DNA of 64,000 nt. It comes from Novispirillum itersonii (GTDB lineage: Bacteria; Pseudomonadota; Alphaproteobacteria; Rhodospirillales; Rhodospirillaceae). The position numbers and the translations under genes were made by a program. The notes beneath the pieces were generated by a model. That model searched no databases and was not told the DNA's origin. It saw only the letters and a program-made list of their open reading frames with translations. Shown one piece after another: positions 7,443 to 15,310 of this stretch (positions are counted from its first letter, which is position 1; the number at the start of each line of letters is the position of its first letter). The stretch covers positions 1 to 64,000 of the forward strand of contig NZ_JACIIX010000014.1 in the NCBI RefSeq assembly GCF_014205675.1, read 5' to 3'.

Positions 7443-9428
7443 TTACCCTTTGTTTTGATTGTTTTTCTGGAAATCCGGAGCGCCGTTTTTGGTGTCAAAA
7501 CGGGCCGTGCAGGCCGGATATCCGGTGCAGGAAAAGAAGTCATACGGCTTCTTGGTTTTGGTGCTGGTCCCGGTCCGTCGGGCCAGTGCCTTCCCACACG
7601 ACGGGCAGGAATGGCCGGACAGCACTGCCGCAGCTTTGCGGGTGCCGGGCTTCCCCTTGTCGTCGGGAAAAGTGGTCTTGCAGTCGGGATAGCCGGTGCA
7701 GGACCAATAGAAGCCCTTGTCGCCCTTGCGGCGGCGCAGGGCCTTTCCGCAGTTGGGACAGGGATGTGCGGGGGAGAAGTTCGCGCCGCTCAGGGCGGAC
7801 AGGTCCGTTTGCAGACGGTCATAAACCCCTTGCAACACGTCGGCATATTTGGCTTTGCCGCTGGCAATGTCGTCGAGCTGGTCTTCAAGCTGGGCGGTAT
7901 AGGCCAGCTCGATAAACTGCATCTTGGCCCCGGTCAGGCCGTCATAGACCAGCTCCCCGATGGGGGTGGGCTGAAGCCCCTGCTTCCCATCGGTGATGTA
8001 GCCGCGCGCCATGACGGCCTCCAAGATGCTGGCGTAGGTGCTCGGCCGACCGATCCCGTGTTTTTCCAGCGCCGCCACCAGAGACGGCAGCTTGTAGCGG
8101 CTGGGGGGCTTGGTCTTCTTCCGCAGCACCTTGCCGCCGGTTGCCGTCACCACCGCGCCGACCGTCAGGGCCGGAACCGGGTTCTTGGCATCCTCTTCCT
8201 TGTCGTCATCCTCCGAGGTGTCCTCGGCATAGAGGGTCATCCAACCCTTGTCAGTCAGGGTGCGCCCGGTGGCGTTGAAGGCAAAGGTCTTGCCTTCGAC
8301 GTCAGCCGTCAGGACAGCCGACCGGACGGCATAGGTGGCCTCTGCCAGCTGGGAGGCGACGGCCCGTTGCCAGATCAGTTGATACAGGGCCTGTTCCTGC
8401 GGGGTCTGTCCGCCGGTCAGGGCATCGGCATGGGTCGGGCGGATAGCCTCGTGCCCTTCCTGTGCGCCGTCCTTGGCCTTCCATGTCCGCTTTTTGGCGG
8501 ACAGCGGAAGTCCCGCCGTCTTGGCATAGGCGGCAATGTCTTCAATGCCCGCCGCATCCAGATTGGGATTGTCGGTGCGGTGATAGGTGATGGCCCCTTG
8601 CTCGTAGAGCTTCTGGGCCAGCTCCATGGTCTGCTTCGGGGTCAGCTTCAGCCGGGTTCCGGCTGCCTGCTGAAGGGTCGAGGTGGTGAACGGGGCAGAC
8701 GGGGCACGGCCAGCGGTCTTGTCCTCATAGGCTTTGACCGTCAGGGACCGGGCCGAGGCGGCAGCCGTCGCGACCGCGCCATCCAGCAGATAAGCCTCGT
8801 CCTTCCCGATCAGCGGCTTGGTGTCCAGCGTGGCAAACCAGCCACCGTCAAACGCCAGTTCCGCCCCGAAGTGGTCAACCGCCTTGAAGGCGCGGATTTC
8901 GCGTTCCCGTTCGACCACCAGCCGCACCGCCGGGGACTGGACCCGCCCGGCGGACAGGTTCTGTCCGGCCTGATCCGACAGAACCGGGCTGACCATGTAG
9001 CCGAACAGGCGATCTGCCACGCGCCGGGCTTCCTGTGAGCGGACGCGGGCAAAGTCAATTTTTCGGGGATTGGCGACCGCTTCCAGCACCTTTTCCGGGG
9101 TGATGGCGGCGCAGGTAATGCGTTCCGGGTCCTTCAGGCCGAGGGCGTCGGCCAGATGCCACGCGATGGCTTCGCCTTCGCGATCCGGGTCAGTCGCCAG
9201 CAGTACACGGCTGGAACGACGGACAGCCGCACCGAGCTTTGCGAGGATTTCCGCGCCGCGTTCAGACGGTTCGTACTGTGGGACAAACCGGGGCGGCTCG
9301 ACGCCCATTTTATTCTGGGGCAGGTCCCGGACGTGGCCCACGGACGCCATGACGGTGTAGCCATCCCCGAGGATGGAGGAAATCTTTTTGACCTTGCCGG
9401 GGCTCTCGACGATCACGAGGGTGCTCAT
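7443..9428 (-). CDS. Type IA DNA topoisomerase of the transfer operon
   Basis: The 661-residue topoisomerase I-type enzyme relaxes DNA through a transient 5'-phosphotyrosine link. The TOPRIM domain has E8 (VESPGK) and DPDREGEAIAWHL at residues 80-92. The catalytic tyrosine is Y282 in AITYHRTDN. Two four-cysteine zinc ribbons lie at the C-terminus (CPNCGKAL...CTGYPDC and CPSCGKAL...CTGYPAC). It is shorter than chromosomal TopA (about 850-900 residues), and its place between traK and traL suggests a plasmid or integrative-element topoisomerase analogous in position to IncP TraE. Its ATG overlaps the traK stop by ATGA. Confidence 0.93.
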   Translation of the reverse strand: MSTLVIVESPGKVKKISSILGDGYTVMASVGHVRDLPQNKMGVEPPRFVPQYEPSERGAEILAKLGAAVRRSSRVLLATDPDREGEAIAWHLADALGLKDPERITCAAITPEKVLEAVANPRKIDFARVRSQEARRVADRLFGYMVSPVLSDQAGQNLSAGRVQSPAVRLVVEREREIRAFKAVDHFGAELAFDGGWFATLDTKPLIGKDEAYLLDGAVATAAASARSLTVKAYEDKTAGRAPSAPFTTSTLQQAAGTRLKLTPKQTMELAQKLYEQGAITYHRTDNPNLDAAGIEDIAAYAKTAGLPLSAKKRTWKAKDGAQEGHEAIRPTHADALTGGQTPQEQALYQLIWQRAVASQLAEATYAVRSAVLTADVEGKTFAFNATGRTLTDKGWMTLYAEDTSEDDDKEEDAKNPVPALTVGAVVTATGGKVLRKKTKPPSRYKLPSLVAALEKHGIGRPSTYASILEAVMARGYITDGKQGLQPTPIGELVYDGLTGAKMQFIELAYTAQLEDQLDDIASGKAKYADVLQGVYDRLQTDLSALSGANFSPAHPCPNCGKALRRRKGDKGFYWSCTGYPDCKTTFPDDKGKPGTRKAAAVLSGHSCPSCGKALARRTGTSTKTKKPYDFFSCTGYPACTARFDTKNGAPDFQKNNQNKG

Positions 9429-9820
9429 TCGCCGCCCTCCGCTTCAGCATCGCCGCCCAGCATCTGTTCCGCCCAGTCTTCCAGATTGACCTCCCCAAAA
9501 AGGGAAGGCGGGAGATCACCGGAGACAACCGCCGACGCGGGCAGGATGGTGGCCTGCGGGGGGCGGGGGGCGGTCGGGGTCACAGCTTTGGATGCGGGTT
9601 GTGATCCCTTTTTCGCCTTTCCGTGCGGGGACTTACCTCTTTGATTGCGGAGGAAGTGATAGAGGGCATCCTTGGAAAAACCGTCTGTTTTTCCCTGAGC
9701 TGCCAGCTCCTGATAAATCTTCGCAACGGACGCACCGCGCCTTATCTGGTCCAGATAAGGGGTAATTACTACCGCAATCGCGGTTTTGGCTTCGCCCCAG
9801 CGTGCCTTTTGTCGTGCCAT
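9425..9820 (-). CDS. traK: TraK-like putative oriT-binding protein
   Basis: The 131-residue basic protein has an N-terminal helical segment (IYQELAAQGK then KDALYHFLRNQRG) that resembles a small DNA-binding fold. A basic Lys-rich linker, a Pro/Ala-rich stretch and an acidic C-terminus (LEDWAEQMLGG) follow. In RP4-type plasmids TraK binds the origin of transfer and opens the traK-traL-traM operon, and the same order is seen here. The ATG was chosen over an upstream GTG because GGGTGGGAACT precedes it at proper spacing. Sequence resemblance is weak, so the name rests largely on context. Confidence 0.6.
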   Translation of the reverse strand: MARQKARWGEAKTAIAVVITPYLDQIRRGASVAKIYQELAAQGKTDGFSKDALYHFLRNQRGKSPHGKAKKGSQPASKAVTPTAPRPPQATILPASAVVSGDLPPSLFGEVNLEDWAEQMLGGDAEAEGGE

Positions 9821-9955
9821 AGTTCCCACCCATTATTGGTTGGTGGTTATTGACACGCTCAACAGGGTGTGGTGTTTAAGAGATCTGCGGCGGCAGAAAC
9901 TCTGCCAGAACCGGCAAAAACCCGTAATTCGCGGTCCCCCGCAACCACATACCTC
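9821..9955 (-). other. Spacer upstream of traK: candidate oriT and operon promoter
   Basis: This non-coding stretch lies immediately before the first tra gene. It contains a perfect hairpin, GGCAGA-AAC-TCTGCC (9892-9906), and a shorter GCGG-TCCC-CCGC. Origins of transfer that use TraK-type proteins lie in this position and carry inverted repeats next to the nick site. I could not find an IncP-type nick sequence on either strand, so oriT is a positional suggestion only. The tra promoter should also be here, but no convincing -35/-10 pair stands out. Confidence 0.3.
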
Positions 9956-9987
9956 AAAAGCCCTCCAGCTTACGCTGGGGGGCTTTT
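9956..9987. terminator. Strong bidirectional hairpin terminator
   Basis: Arms of 14 bases (9956-9969 and 9974-9987) pair with one G-T wobble around a TTAC loop. They begin AAAAGCCC and end GGGCTTTT, giving a U-run on both strands. The hairpin separates the transfer operon from the lasso-B2-like gene, whose stop lies about 70 bases away and whose transcript runs toward it. Confidence 0.75.
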
Positions 9988-10059
9988 GCGTTTCGGGGTG
10001 ATGGTTTTCCTTCTTGCCGGGGCAAGGGGCTGGCCGGGGCGCGGAAGACGGCTTTCCGC

Positions 10060-10476
10060 TTACTCTCCAAGATCAGACAGCGGCACATAGCTAATGGCCT
10101 CTTCACCCCCAAGGAGGGTTTGGGGGCCATAGATCAGCCATGCATGCGCCGCGAGGGTATTGTTTTCCTTTTTGACGCCAAGCCGGATCACCCCTCCATG
10201 CAGACCCCGCCGTTTCAAAAGAAGCTGTCCGGCGATGGCTCTTACCAAGCAGGTGCTATGCCAAGGCAGGCGGTCGGCGATCCGCCGGACGCGGATCCCA
10301 ACCCAGACTGCCCGGCTCATTTGCCCGGATGGGGGAAGAGGAGACGTGTCGGCCGGTGGGCGGGCCTGTCCCAACATTTTATGGGTCCATCGAAACGGAA
10401 GAACGAAAACCGCACACCATGCGATGGCAAGGGCTGAGACGGTTTCGACGGAAAGGAGGAGAGATTTAGGGGTCAT
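10060..10476 (-). CDS. Orphan lasso-peptide B2-type protease (transglutaminase-like fold)
   Basis: The 138-residue protein opens with a hydrophobic segment (VSALAIAWCAVFVLPF). It then shows the conserved core CLVRAIAGQLLLKRRG (Cys about residue 80) and AHAWLIYG (His about residue 117), the Cys-His pattern of McjB C-terminal / lasso peptide B2 leader peptidases (transglutaminase-like superfamily). In lasso clusters B2 removes the leader peptide before the macrolactam synthetase (C protein) closes the ring. No precursor peptide, B1/PqqD-like partner or asparagine-synthetase-like C gene is visible nearby, so it is an orphan or remnant, or acts on something else. The start has no strong ribosome-binding site. 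Confidence 0.7.
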   Translation of the reverse strand: MTPKSLLLSVETVSALAIAWCAVFVLPFRWTHKMLGQARPPADTSPLPPSGQMSRAVWVGIRVRRIADRLPWHSTCLVRAIAGQLLLKRRGLHGGVIRLGVKKENNTLAAHAWLIYGPQTLLGGEEAISYVPLSDLGE

Positions 10477-10500
10477 GGGCCCAAAGATGATGAGAAATGG

Positions 10501-10544
10501 AACAGGCGTGAGTTTAGCATGCCAGCGGCATGGCGTGGCCTGTT
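10501..10544 (-). repeat. Nested inverted repeat in the leader of the B2-like gene
   Basis: The outer arms AACAGGC (10501-10507) and GCCTGTT (10538-10544) enclose an inner perfect stem CATGCC-AGC-GGCATG (10518-10532). It lies 25-70 bases upstream of the B2-like start, so it would fall in the 5' untranslated RNA if transcription starts further upstream. Function unknown; no known riboswitch class was recognised. Confidence 0.4.
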
Positions 10545-10709
10545 TCCGTTACAGAACCCAGAGGCGAATCAGTGATGGTCGGTTCAGGCCTTTTCAGTGC
10601 TGGCGGATGTCAGGCGTGAAGGTCAGATGTTAGAAAAACCATCATCATTGTTGCGGCGCAGCGATGGAAAAAAAGGCGCTTGCAAAAGGTGCCTGTTAAT
10701 TTAGCAGTT

Positions 10710-10745
10710 ATAAAACTAACATGTTTGACGTTAGGTTAGTTTTAT
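10710..10745. promoter_or_regulatory. 11-base inverted repeat upstream of rpiR, operator candidate
   Basis: ATAAAACTAAC (10710-10720) and GTTAGTTTTAT (10735-10745) form a perfect dyad with a 14-base spacer. The spacer contains TTGACG, a possible -35 element. The dyad lies about 75 bases before the RpiR start, so autoregulation is a reasonable guess. No second copy was seen before the ABC-importer genes. Confidence 0.45.
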
Positions 10746-10820
10746 GCCCACCATGATTCTAACAGCAGCCAAGATCCCTATGGATTACAGGCGGTTGCTG
10801 GACATTCTGAGGGGTGGGCG

Positions 10821-11687
10821 ATGACGTCGATCAAAGAAAGACTACAGGAAAGTCTTCAGGAAGCGACCCCAGCGGGCCGCAACATCGCCAACTACATGCT
10901 GGCCAACCTGACAGAATTGCCGTTTGAGACGGCTGCAACGTTGGCCCTGAAAGTCGGGGTCAGTGAGCTGACGGTCGGCCGGTTCTGCCGCAGCCTCGGA
11001 TTCCGTCATTTCAAAGAGTTGAAAGCCCTGCTGAAGGCGGATCTGGGAGACAGTCCGTGGCTGGTCGGTGACCGATTGCAGGAATTTGAGGGGCGGACCC
11101 GCGCCGGAGACCGCGAGCAGGCGCGGGGACTGGAACTGGAAATTTCTGCTATTGTCCGGGTGCATGAAATTGCCCACTCCCCGGAATTTGCAACATTCAT
11201 CAAGCGGATCGCCAGCCGGAAGCGGGTTTTGGTTGCCGGGTTTCAGACGGAACGCGGTGTGGCTTCCCTGCTGGTCCATCAGTTGCAGTATCTGCGGGAT
11301 GGGATCACGCTGGTGGATATGACCGCCGGGAACTTTGTCGATGTCCTGCTGACGGATCCGTCCGAAATCATGCTGGTCATCCTTGATACCCGCCGCTATT
11401 CGCGCCTGAGTCACCTGCTGGCCGTCGATGCAAAGGCGCATGGAATTCCGGTTTCCGTGATTTCCGATACCTTCTGTGACTGGTCTCCGTCGCAGGCGGA
11501 TGAGGTGTTTCTGGTCCCCACCGTCCTGAATCATTTCTGGGATTCCCTTGGCCCGATGGTGTCGCTGGTCCAGCTGACGGTGAATGCCGTCTTCAGCGAG
11601 CTTGGCGCCGGGGTTGAGGAACGTCTGAACAAGATGGCCGAGTGCTACAAAAAGTACACCGGCTACAGCACCGCCATACCGAAATAA
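10821..11687 (+). CDS. MurR/RpiR-family transcriptional regulator
   Basis: The 288-residue regulator has an N-terminal RpiR helix-turn-helix (residues about 1-80; GVSELTVGRFCRSLGFRHF is the recognition region) and a C-terminal SIS domain (about 115-260) of the type that binds phosphorylated or amino-sugar-like ligands. In this position, upstream of a dipeptide importer and amino-acid enzymes, it most likely controls the whole rightward locus. RpiR members beside dipeptide transporter genes are common in proteobacteria and need not sense sugars. The start is preceded by GAGGGG. Confidence 0.88.
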   Translation: MTSIKERLQESLQEATPAGRNIANYMLANLTELPFETAATLALKVGVSELTVGRFCRSLGFRHFKELKALLKADLGDSPWLVGDRLQEFEGRTRAGDREQARGLELEISAIVRVHEIAHSPEFATFIKRIASRKRVLVAGFQTERGVASLLVHQLQYLRDGITLVDMTAGNFVDVLLTDPSEIMLVILDTRRYSRLSHLLAVDAKAHGIPVSVISDTFCDWSPSQADEVFLVPTVLNHFWDSLGPMVSLVQLTVNAVFSELGAGVEERLNKMAECYKKYTGYSTAIPK

Positions 11688-11702
11688 CAAGCCGTGCAGC
11701 GT

Positions 11703-11771
11703 CGGACGTGGTCCGCGTTGACACGCCATAACGGGCGACACGAACGCCCGGCAGAAACTGGGCCAAAGCCC
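11703..11771 (+). other. Leader with three consecutive short hairpins
   Basis: Between rpiR and the binding-protein gene there are CGGAC-GTG-GTCCG (11703-11715), CGGGCG-7-CGCCCG (11732-11750) and GGGC-CAAA-GCCC (11760-11771). TTGACA at 11718 could be a -35 element, but no fitting -10 is seen. There is no U-run, so these are not simple terminators. They may be RNA-processing or regulatory structures in the leader. Confidence 0.35.
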
Positions 11772-11809
11772 GTCATGCCACACGTCCTCTGAACAGGGAT
11801 ATCATCACA

Positions 11810-13402
11810 ATGACCCACAGCACTTCGCGCCTGAAACTTGCCTTGTTATCGGCCACGCTGGCCTGCGGCGTGGCGCTTGCCCCGCTGAGCGCGGCGGTGG
11901 CGGCGTCGGAAGCCGTTTTCGTGTTCCCCAATTCCCATAACGGGGCCCCGACCCTTAACCCGGTCAAGACCACGCTGGATACGCTGGCGCACGAGCTGAT
12001 CTATGACCGTCTGATCGAGCAGGACGCCGACCAGACCTATCATCCGCATCTGGCGGAATCGTGGGAAAGCAGCCCGGACGGGATGCTGTGGACCTTTAAG
12101 CTGCGTCAGGGCGTGACCTTCCACGACGGCGAGCCGTTCAACGCCAAGACCATTGCGTGGTGGATCCCGAAGTTTGCCGGGACCGACAACGATTATCTGG
12201 TGGCGGCCGTTGACAAGGTGGAAATCGTTGACGATTACACCGTCCGTTTCGTCATGAAGCACCCGGATGCCAACCTGCTGTATAATCTGGCCAGCGGCTT
12301 TATGGGCGTGCCCAGCCCGAAGGCCTATGAGGCCGCCGGGGATACCTATGGCGTCACTGTCGCAGTCGGCACCGGTCCCTACAAGCTGGATCATTTCACC
12401 ACCGGCGTCGAAACCCTGCTGATCCGCAACGAGGATTACAAATGGGGCAGCGAGCTGGCCGCCAACCGTGGTAAAGCCCACATCGAAAAGCTGCTGCTGC
12501 GGGAAATCGTTGATGAAGCGGCGTCCTACCTTGAGCTGAAGACCGGCGGCGTCGATATGGTCGTCGACGTTCCCAACGCCCTGCTGTCGCAGTACAAGAG
12601 CGTGAAGGATGTCGAGACCAAGGCGCTGCCGAGCTATGGCATCTTCTATATGCCGATCAACACCAGCGCTGAGCCGTTTACCGACCTGAAGGTCCGCAAG
12701 GCCACTGCTCTGGCGGTCAATCAGGAAGAGATCGTCAGCCGTCTGTACCGGGGTGTCGGCAAGCCGGCCCACACCTTCCTGATTTCTTCTCTGCCGGAAT
12801 CGAAGATCAATCCGCAGTTTGAGATCCGTCACGATCTGCGGCAGGCCAATCAGCTTCTGGATGAGGCAGGCTGGAAAAAGGGACCGAACGGTATCCGTGA
12901 AAAAGACGGCAAGCCGCTGACGGTTAAGCTGTGGACGCAGGGCGATACCGAATTCAAGCGCATGACCGAAGTCATTCAGGCTCAGCTGAAGGCCATCGGG
13001 ATGAACGGCGAGATCGGCGTGTTCGATGTGTCCTCAATCCGGGATCAGTACAAGAAGAATCAGCATCAGCTGGCGGTCCGGTCCTACGGCTGGAACAACG
13101 CCGATATCCTTGACTGGTTCCTGTCAGCGGAACGTCAGGGCTACCCCAATGTGTCGATGTGGAAGGATCCGAAGGGCGAGGAGCTGCGCAAGGCGGCGCT
13201 GACCGGCTCGAAGACCACGGAAGAGCGCATCGCCAATTTCAAGATCTACCACGAGTACGTTCTGTCGCAGTATCCGGTGGTGCCGATTTACGAACCCGAC
13301 CGCACGCTGGCCTATAACAAGACCCGCCTGACGGTGCCGGAAAAGATCCGGGGGCCGAAATTCACTGCCGCCTCGATCATCGACACCAAAGTCAACGACT
13401 GA
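11810..13402 (+). CDS. ABC importer substrate-binding protein, dipeptide/oligopeptide (family 5)
   Basis: The 530-residue periplasmic binding protein has a signal peptide (residues 1-31, cleavage near AVAA|SEAV). The SBP_bac_5 hallmarks follow: 'TLDTLAHELIYDRLIEQD' near the N-terminus, 'PHLAESWE' and 'WTFKLRQGVTFHDGEPF' at about residues 75-110. Length and order match DppA/GsiB-type proteins that deliver peptides, glutathione or opines to a DppBCDF membrane complex. It heads an importer operon with two permeases and two ATPases. The ligand cannot be read from sequence, but the downstream peptidase and amino-acid enzymes favour a small peptide or amino-acid derivative. Confidence 0.93.
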   Translation: MTHSTSRLKLALLSATLACGVALAPLSAAVAASEAVFVFPNSHNGAPTLNPVKTTLDTLAHELIYDRLIEQDADQTYHPHLAESWESSPDGMLWTFKLRQGVTFHDGEPFNAKTIAWWIPKFAGTDNDYLVAAVDKVEIVDDYTVRFVMKHPDANLLYNLASGFMGVPSPKAYEAAGDTYGVTVAVGTGPYKLDHFTTGVETLLIRNEDYKWGSELAANRGKAHIEKLLLREIVDEAASYLELKTGGVDMVVDVPNALLSQYKSVKDVETKALPSYGIFYMPINTSAEPFTDLKVRKATALAVNQEEIVSRLYRGVGKPAHTFLISSLPESKINPQFEIRHDLRQANQLLDEAGWKKGPNGIREKDGKPLTVKLWTQGDTEFKRMTEVIQAQLKAIGMNGEIGVFDVSSIRDQYKKNQHQLAVRSYGWNNADILDWFLSAERQGYPNVSMWKDPKGEELRKAALTGSKTTEERIANFKIYHEYVLSQYPVVPIYEPDRTLAYNKTRLTVPEKIRGPKFTAASIIDTKVND

Positions 13403-13411
13403 TGACCGCTG

Positions 13412-13443
13412 CCGGGGAAGGGGGGGATGCCGCCCTTTCCCGG
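13412..13443 (+). other. Intercistronic hairpin after the binding-protein gene
   Basis: CCGGGGAAGGG (13412-13422) pairs with CCCTTTCCCGG (13433-13443) with one mismatch. A second smaller CCCGCC/GGCGGG stem follows. Stable hairpins after an importer's binding-protein gene commonly protect the upstream message and lower expression of the membrane genes. Confidence 0.45.
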
Positions 13444-13508
13444 CCTGTTCCGGCCTGTCCCGCCGTCCGGGGCGGGAAGGCCGGTCCTGACAAAAAAGGA
13501 ACAGGACA

Positions 13509-14435
13509 GTGGCTGACTATGTCCTTCGGCGCATTCTGGCGCTGATCCCGGTATTCTTCTTCGTGACGGTCGTGGTGTTCATGATCGTCCATCTGGTGCC
13601 CGGGGACCCGATCGACAATCTGGTCCGCATCGGGGTAACGCCGGAGCAAAAGGCGTTGATTGCGGCCCGTTATGGCCTTGATCAGCCGCTGTATCTCCAG
13701 TACTGGCGTTGGCTGACGCTGGTGCTTCAGGGGGATTTTGGCAGCGCCATCGTCCTGCGTCGCCCGGTGATGGATCTGATCCGTGAAAATATCGGTTACA
13801 GCCTGACCCTTGGCGGTCTGGCGCTGTGCTTCTCGGCGCTGGTGGGCATCACCACCGGGGCGATTGCTGCGGCGTGGCGGAACACGCTGGTCGATAAGTC
13901 GATCATGGGGGTGGTCCTGCTGGGCTCCACCGTTCCGGCTTTCTGGCTGGGGCTGCTGCTGATCCTGCTGTTTGCGGTGACGCTGGGCTGGCTGCCGGTG
14001 TCTGGGGCCAAGCACTGGACGGCGCTGATCCTGCCGGTGGTAACGGTCGGTCTGGGCGGTATGGCGCTGGTGGCGCGGGTGACCCGGGTGTCGATGATGG
14101 ATATCGGCCGACAGGATTTCGTCACGCTGCTGCATGCCAAGGGCGTTCCGGCGTGGGCGGTGCAGGTGCGCCATGTGCTGCGCCATGCCCTGATCCCGGT
14201 GGTCACCCTTCTCAGCCTGCGGATCGGCCTGATCGTCGGCGGGTCGGTGACGGTGGAATATGTGTTTGCCCGTCCGGGCATCGGGTCCCTGCTGATCCGG
14301 GCGCTGGGGCAGCGTGATTATCCGGTGGTGCAGGGATGCCTGCTGATGCTGGCGATGGCGGTGATGATCGGCACGCTGCTGGGGGATCTGGTGCAGGCGG
14401 CAATGGATCCGCGCCAGCGGGAGGAGAGCCGGTAA
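13509..14435 (+). CDS. Dipeptide-type ABC transporter permease (DppB/GsiC family)
   Basis: The 308-residue inner-membrane permease has six predicted membrane helices. The N-terminal MADYVLRRILALIPVFFFVT is characteristic of DppB-type subunits. The EAA loop lies near residues 195-215 (VRHVLRHALIPVVTLL). It uses a GTG start preceded by an AAAGGAACAGG ribosome-binding region. Its TAA stop overlaps the next gene's ATG (TAATG), coupling the two permeases. Confidence 0.92.
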   Translation: MADYVLRRILALIPVFFFVTVVVFMIVHLVPGDPIDNLVRIGVTPEQKALIAARYGLDQPLYLQYWRWLTLVLQGDFGSAIVLRRPVMDLIRENIGYSLTLGGLALCFSALVGITTGAIAAAWRNTLVDKSIMGVVLLGSTVPAFWLGLLLILLFAVTLGWLPVSGAKHWTALILPVVTVGLGGMALVARVTRVSMMDIGRQDFVTLLHAKGVPAWAVQVRHVLRHALIPVVTLLSLRIGLIVGGSVTVEYVFARPGIGSLLIRALGQRDYPVVQGCLLMLAMAVMIGTLLGDLVQAAMDPRQREESR

Positions 14436-15307
14436 TGAGCCTGTCTTTGAAAACACAGGGGGCCGCAACCCTGCGCCTGCTGGGAAAACCCTTCGGGGGG
14501 ATCGGCGGGGCGATCTGCGGTGCCGGACTTGGCCTGTTCATTTTTGTGGCGCTGTTTGCGCCGCTGCTGGCCCCTTATGCCTATGATGCGCAGGATTTGG
14601 CCCGCATCGGCCTGCCGCCATCAGCGGAAAACTGGTTCGGGACCGATGAGTTTGGCCGCGATGTCCTGTCCCGGGTGATTTATGGGGCGCGGATTTCCCT
14701 GTCGGTTGGCCTGACGGCGGTGGCGCTGTCGGCTTCGGCCGGGATCCTGATCGGGGCGCTGTGCGGGTACTTCGGCGGGCGGTTTGACCGTATCACCATG
14801 GCGGCGATCGACCTGACGTGGTGCTTCCCGGAAATCCTGCTGGCGCTGGTGCTGGTGGCGATCCTCGGTCCCGGCCTGAACAGCACGGTAATTGCCATCG
14901 CCGTTGCCTATCTGGCCCAGTTCACCCGCCTGACCCGCACCCAGGTGCGGGCCCTGAAGGGGGAAACCTTTGTCGAGGTCAGCCGCTGCCTTGGCGCCGG
15001 TCATGCCCATATCCTGCTGCGTCACCTGCTGCCCAATGCGCTGGCCCCGGTGATTGTGGTGGCGATGCTGACCACCGGCGATGCCATCCTGCTGGAAGCG
15101 ACCCTCGGGTTCTTCGGCATGGGGGCACAGCCGCCGACCCCCAGCTGGGGGGCGATGATGAGCAGTGGCTCCGCCCAGCTGTTTAACGCCCCGTGGGTGG
15201 TGATCATCCCCGGCCTGTTCGTGGCGCTGTCGGTCATTTTCATCAACGTGTACGGCGATGCCATTCTGGCGGCGCTGGATGTGAAAAACCGGATCCGGAG
15301 GGCCTGA
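14435..15307 (+). CDS. Dipeptide-type ABC transporter permease (DppC/GsiD family)
   Basis: The 290-residue second permease has an N-terminal helix and the DppC-type sequence 'NWFGTDEFGRDVLSRVIYGARISL' (residues about 66-90, split by helices), followed by five more membrane segments. The EAA-like loop is HILLRHLLPNALAPVIVV. The start was fixed by the one-base stop/start overlap with the preceding permease. It forms the heterodimeric channel of the importer. Confidence 0.92.
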   Translation: MSLSLKTQGAATLRLLGKPFGGIGGAICGAGLGLFIFVALFAPLLAPYAYDAQDLARIGLPPSAENWFGTDEFGRDVLSRVIYGARISLSVGLTAVALSASAGILIGALCGYFGGRFDRITMAAIDLTWCFPEILLALVLVAILGPGLNSTVIAIAVAYLAQFTRLTRTQVRALKGETFVEVSRCLGAGHAHILLRHLLPNALAPVIVVAMLTTGDAILLEATLGFFGMGAQPPTPSWGAMMSSGSAQLFNAPWVVIIPGLFVALSVIFINVYGDAILAALDVKNRIRRA

Positions 15308-15310
15308 CGG

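Larger units (their letters stand above)
10477..10820. other. Divergent intergenic region with two dyad structures
   Basis: This region separates the leftward B2-like gene from the rightward RpiR regulator. It holds a nested hairpin close to the B2-like start and an 11-base inverted repeat closer to the regulator (listed separately). It is AT-richer than its surroundings around 10670-10760. I found no convincing small coding frame for a lasso precursor or a PqqD-like partner. Confidence 0.5.

Noticed and set aside
6230-7915. Rightward frame of 561 codons crossing traM, traL and the topoisomerase
   Set aside because: It spans several motif-bearing genes on the other strand and has no recognisable domain.
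10477-10820. Lasso precursor peptide or PqqD-like gene beside the B2-like gene
   Set aside because: I found no short frame with a ribosome-binding site, a leader-like sequence and a Gly-start core with Asp/Glu at position 7-9.
11718-11746. Promoter for the importer genes starting from TTGACA at 11718
   Set aside because: No -10 hexamer at 16-18 bases; the TTGACA lies between hairpin arms and may be coincidental.
11703-11771. Guanidine (ykkC or mini-ykkC) riboswitch in the importer leader
   Set aside because: Hairpins are present, but the ACGR-type loops and paired architecture expected for mini-ykkC are not.
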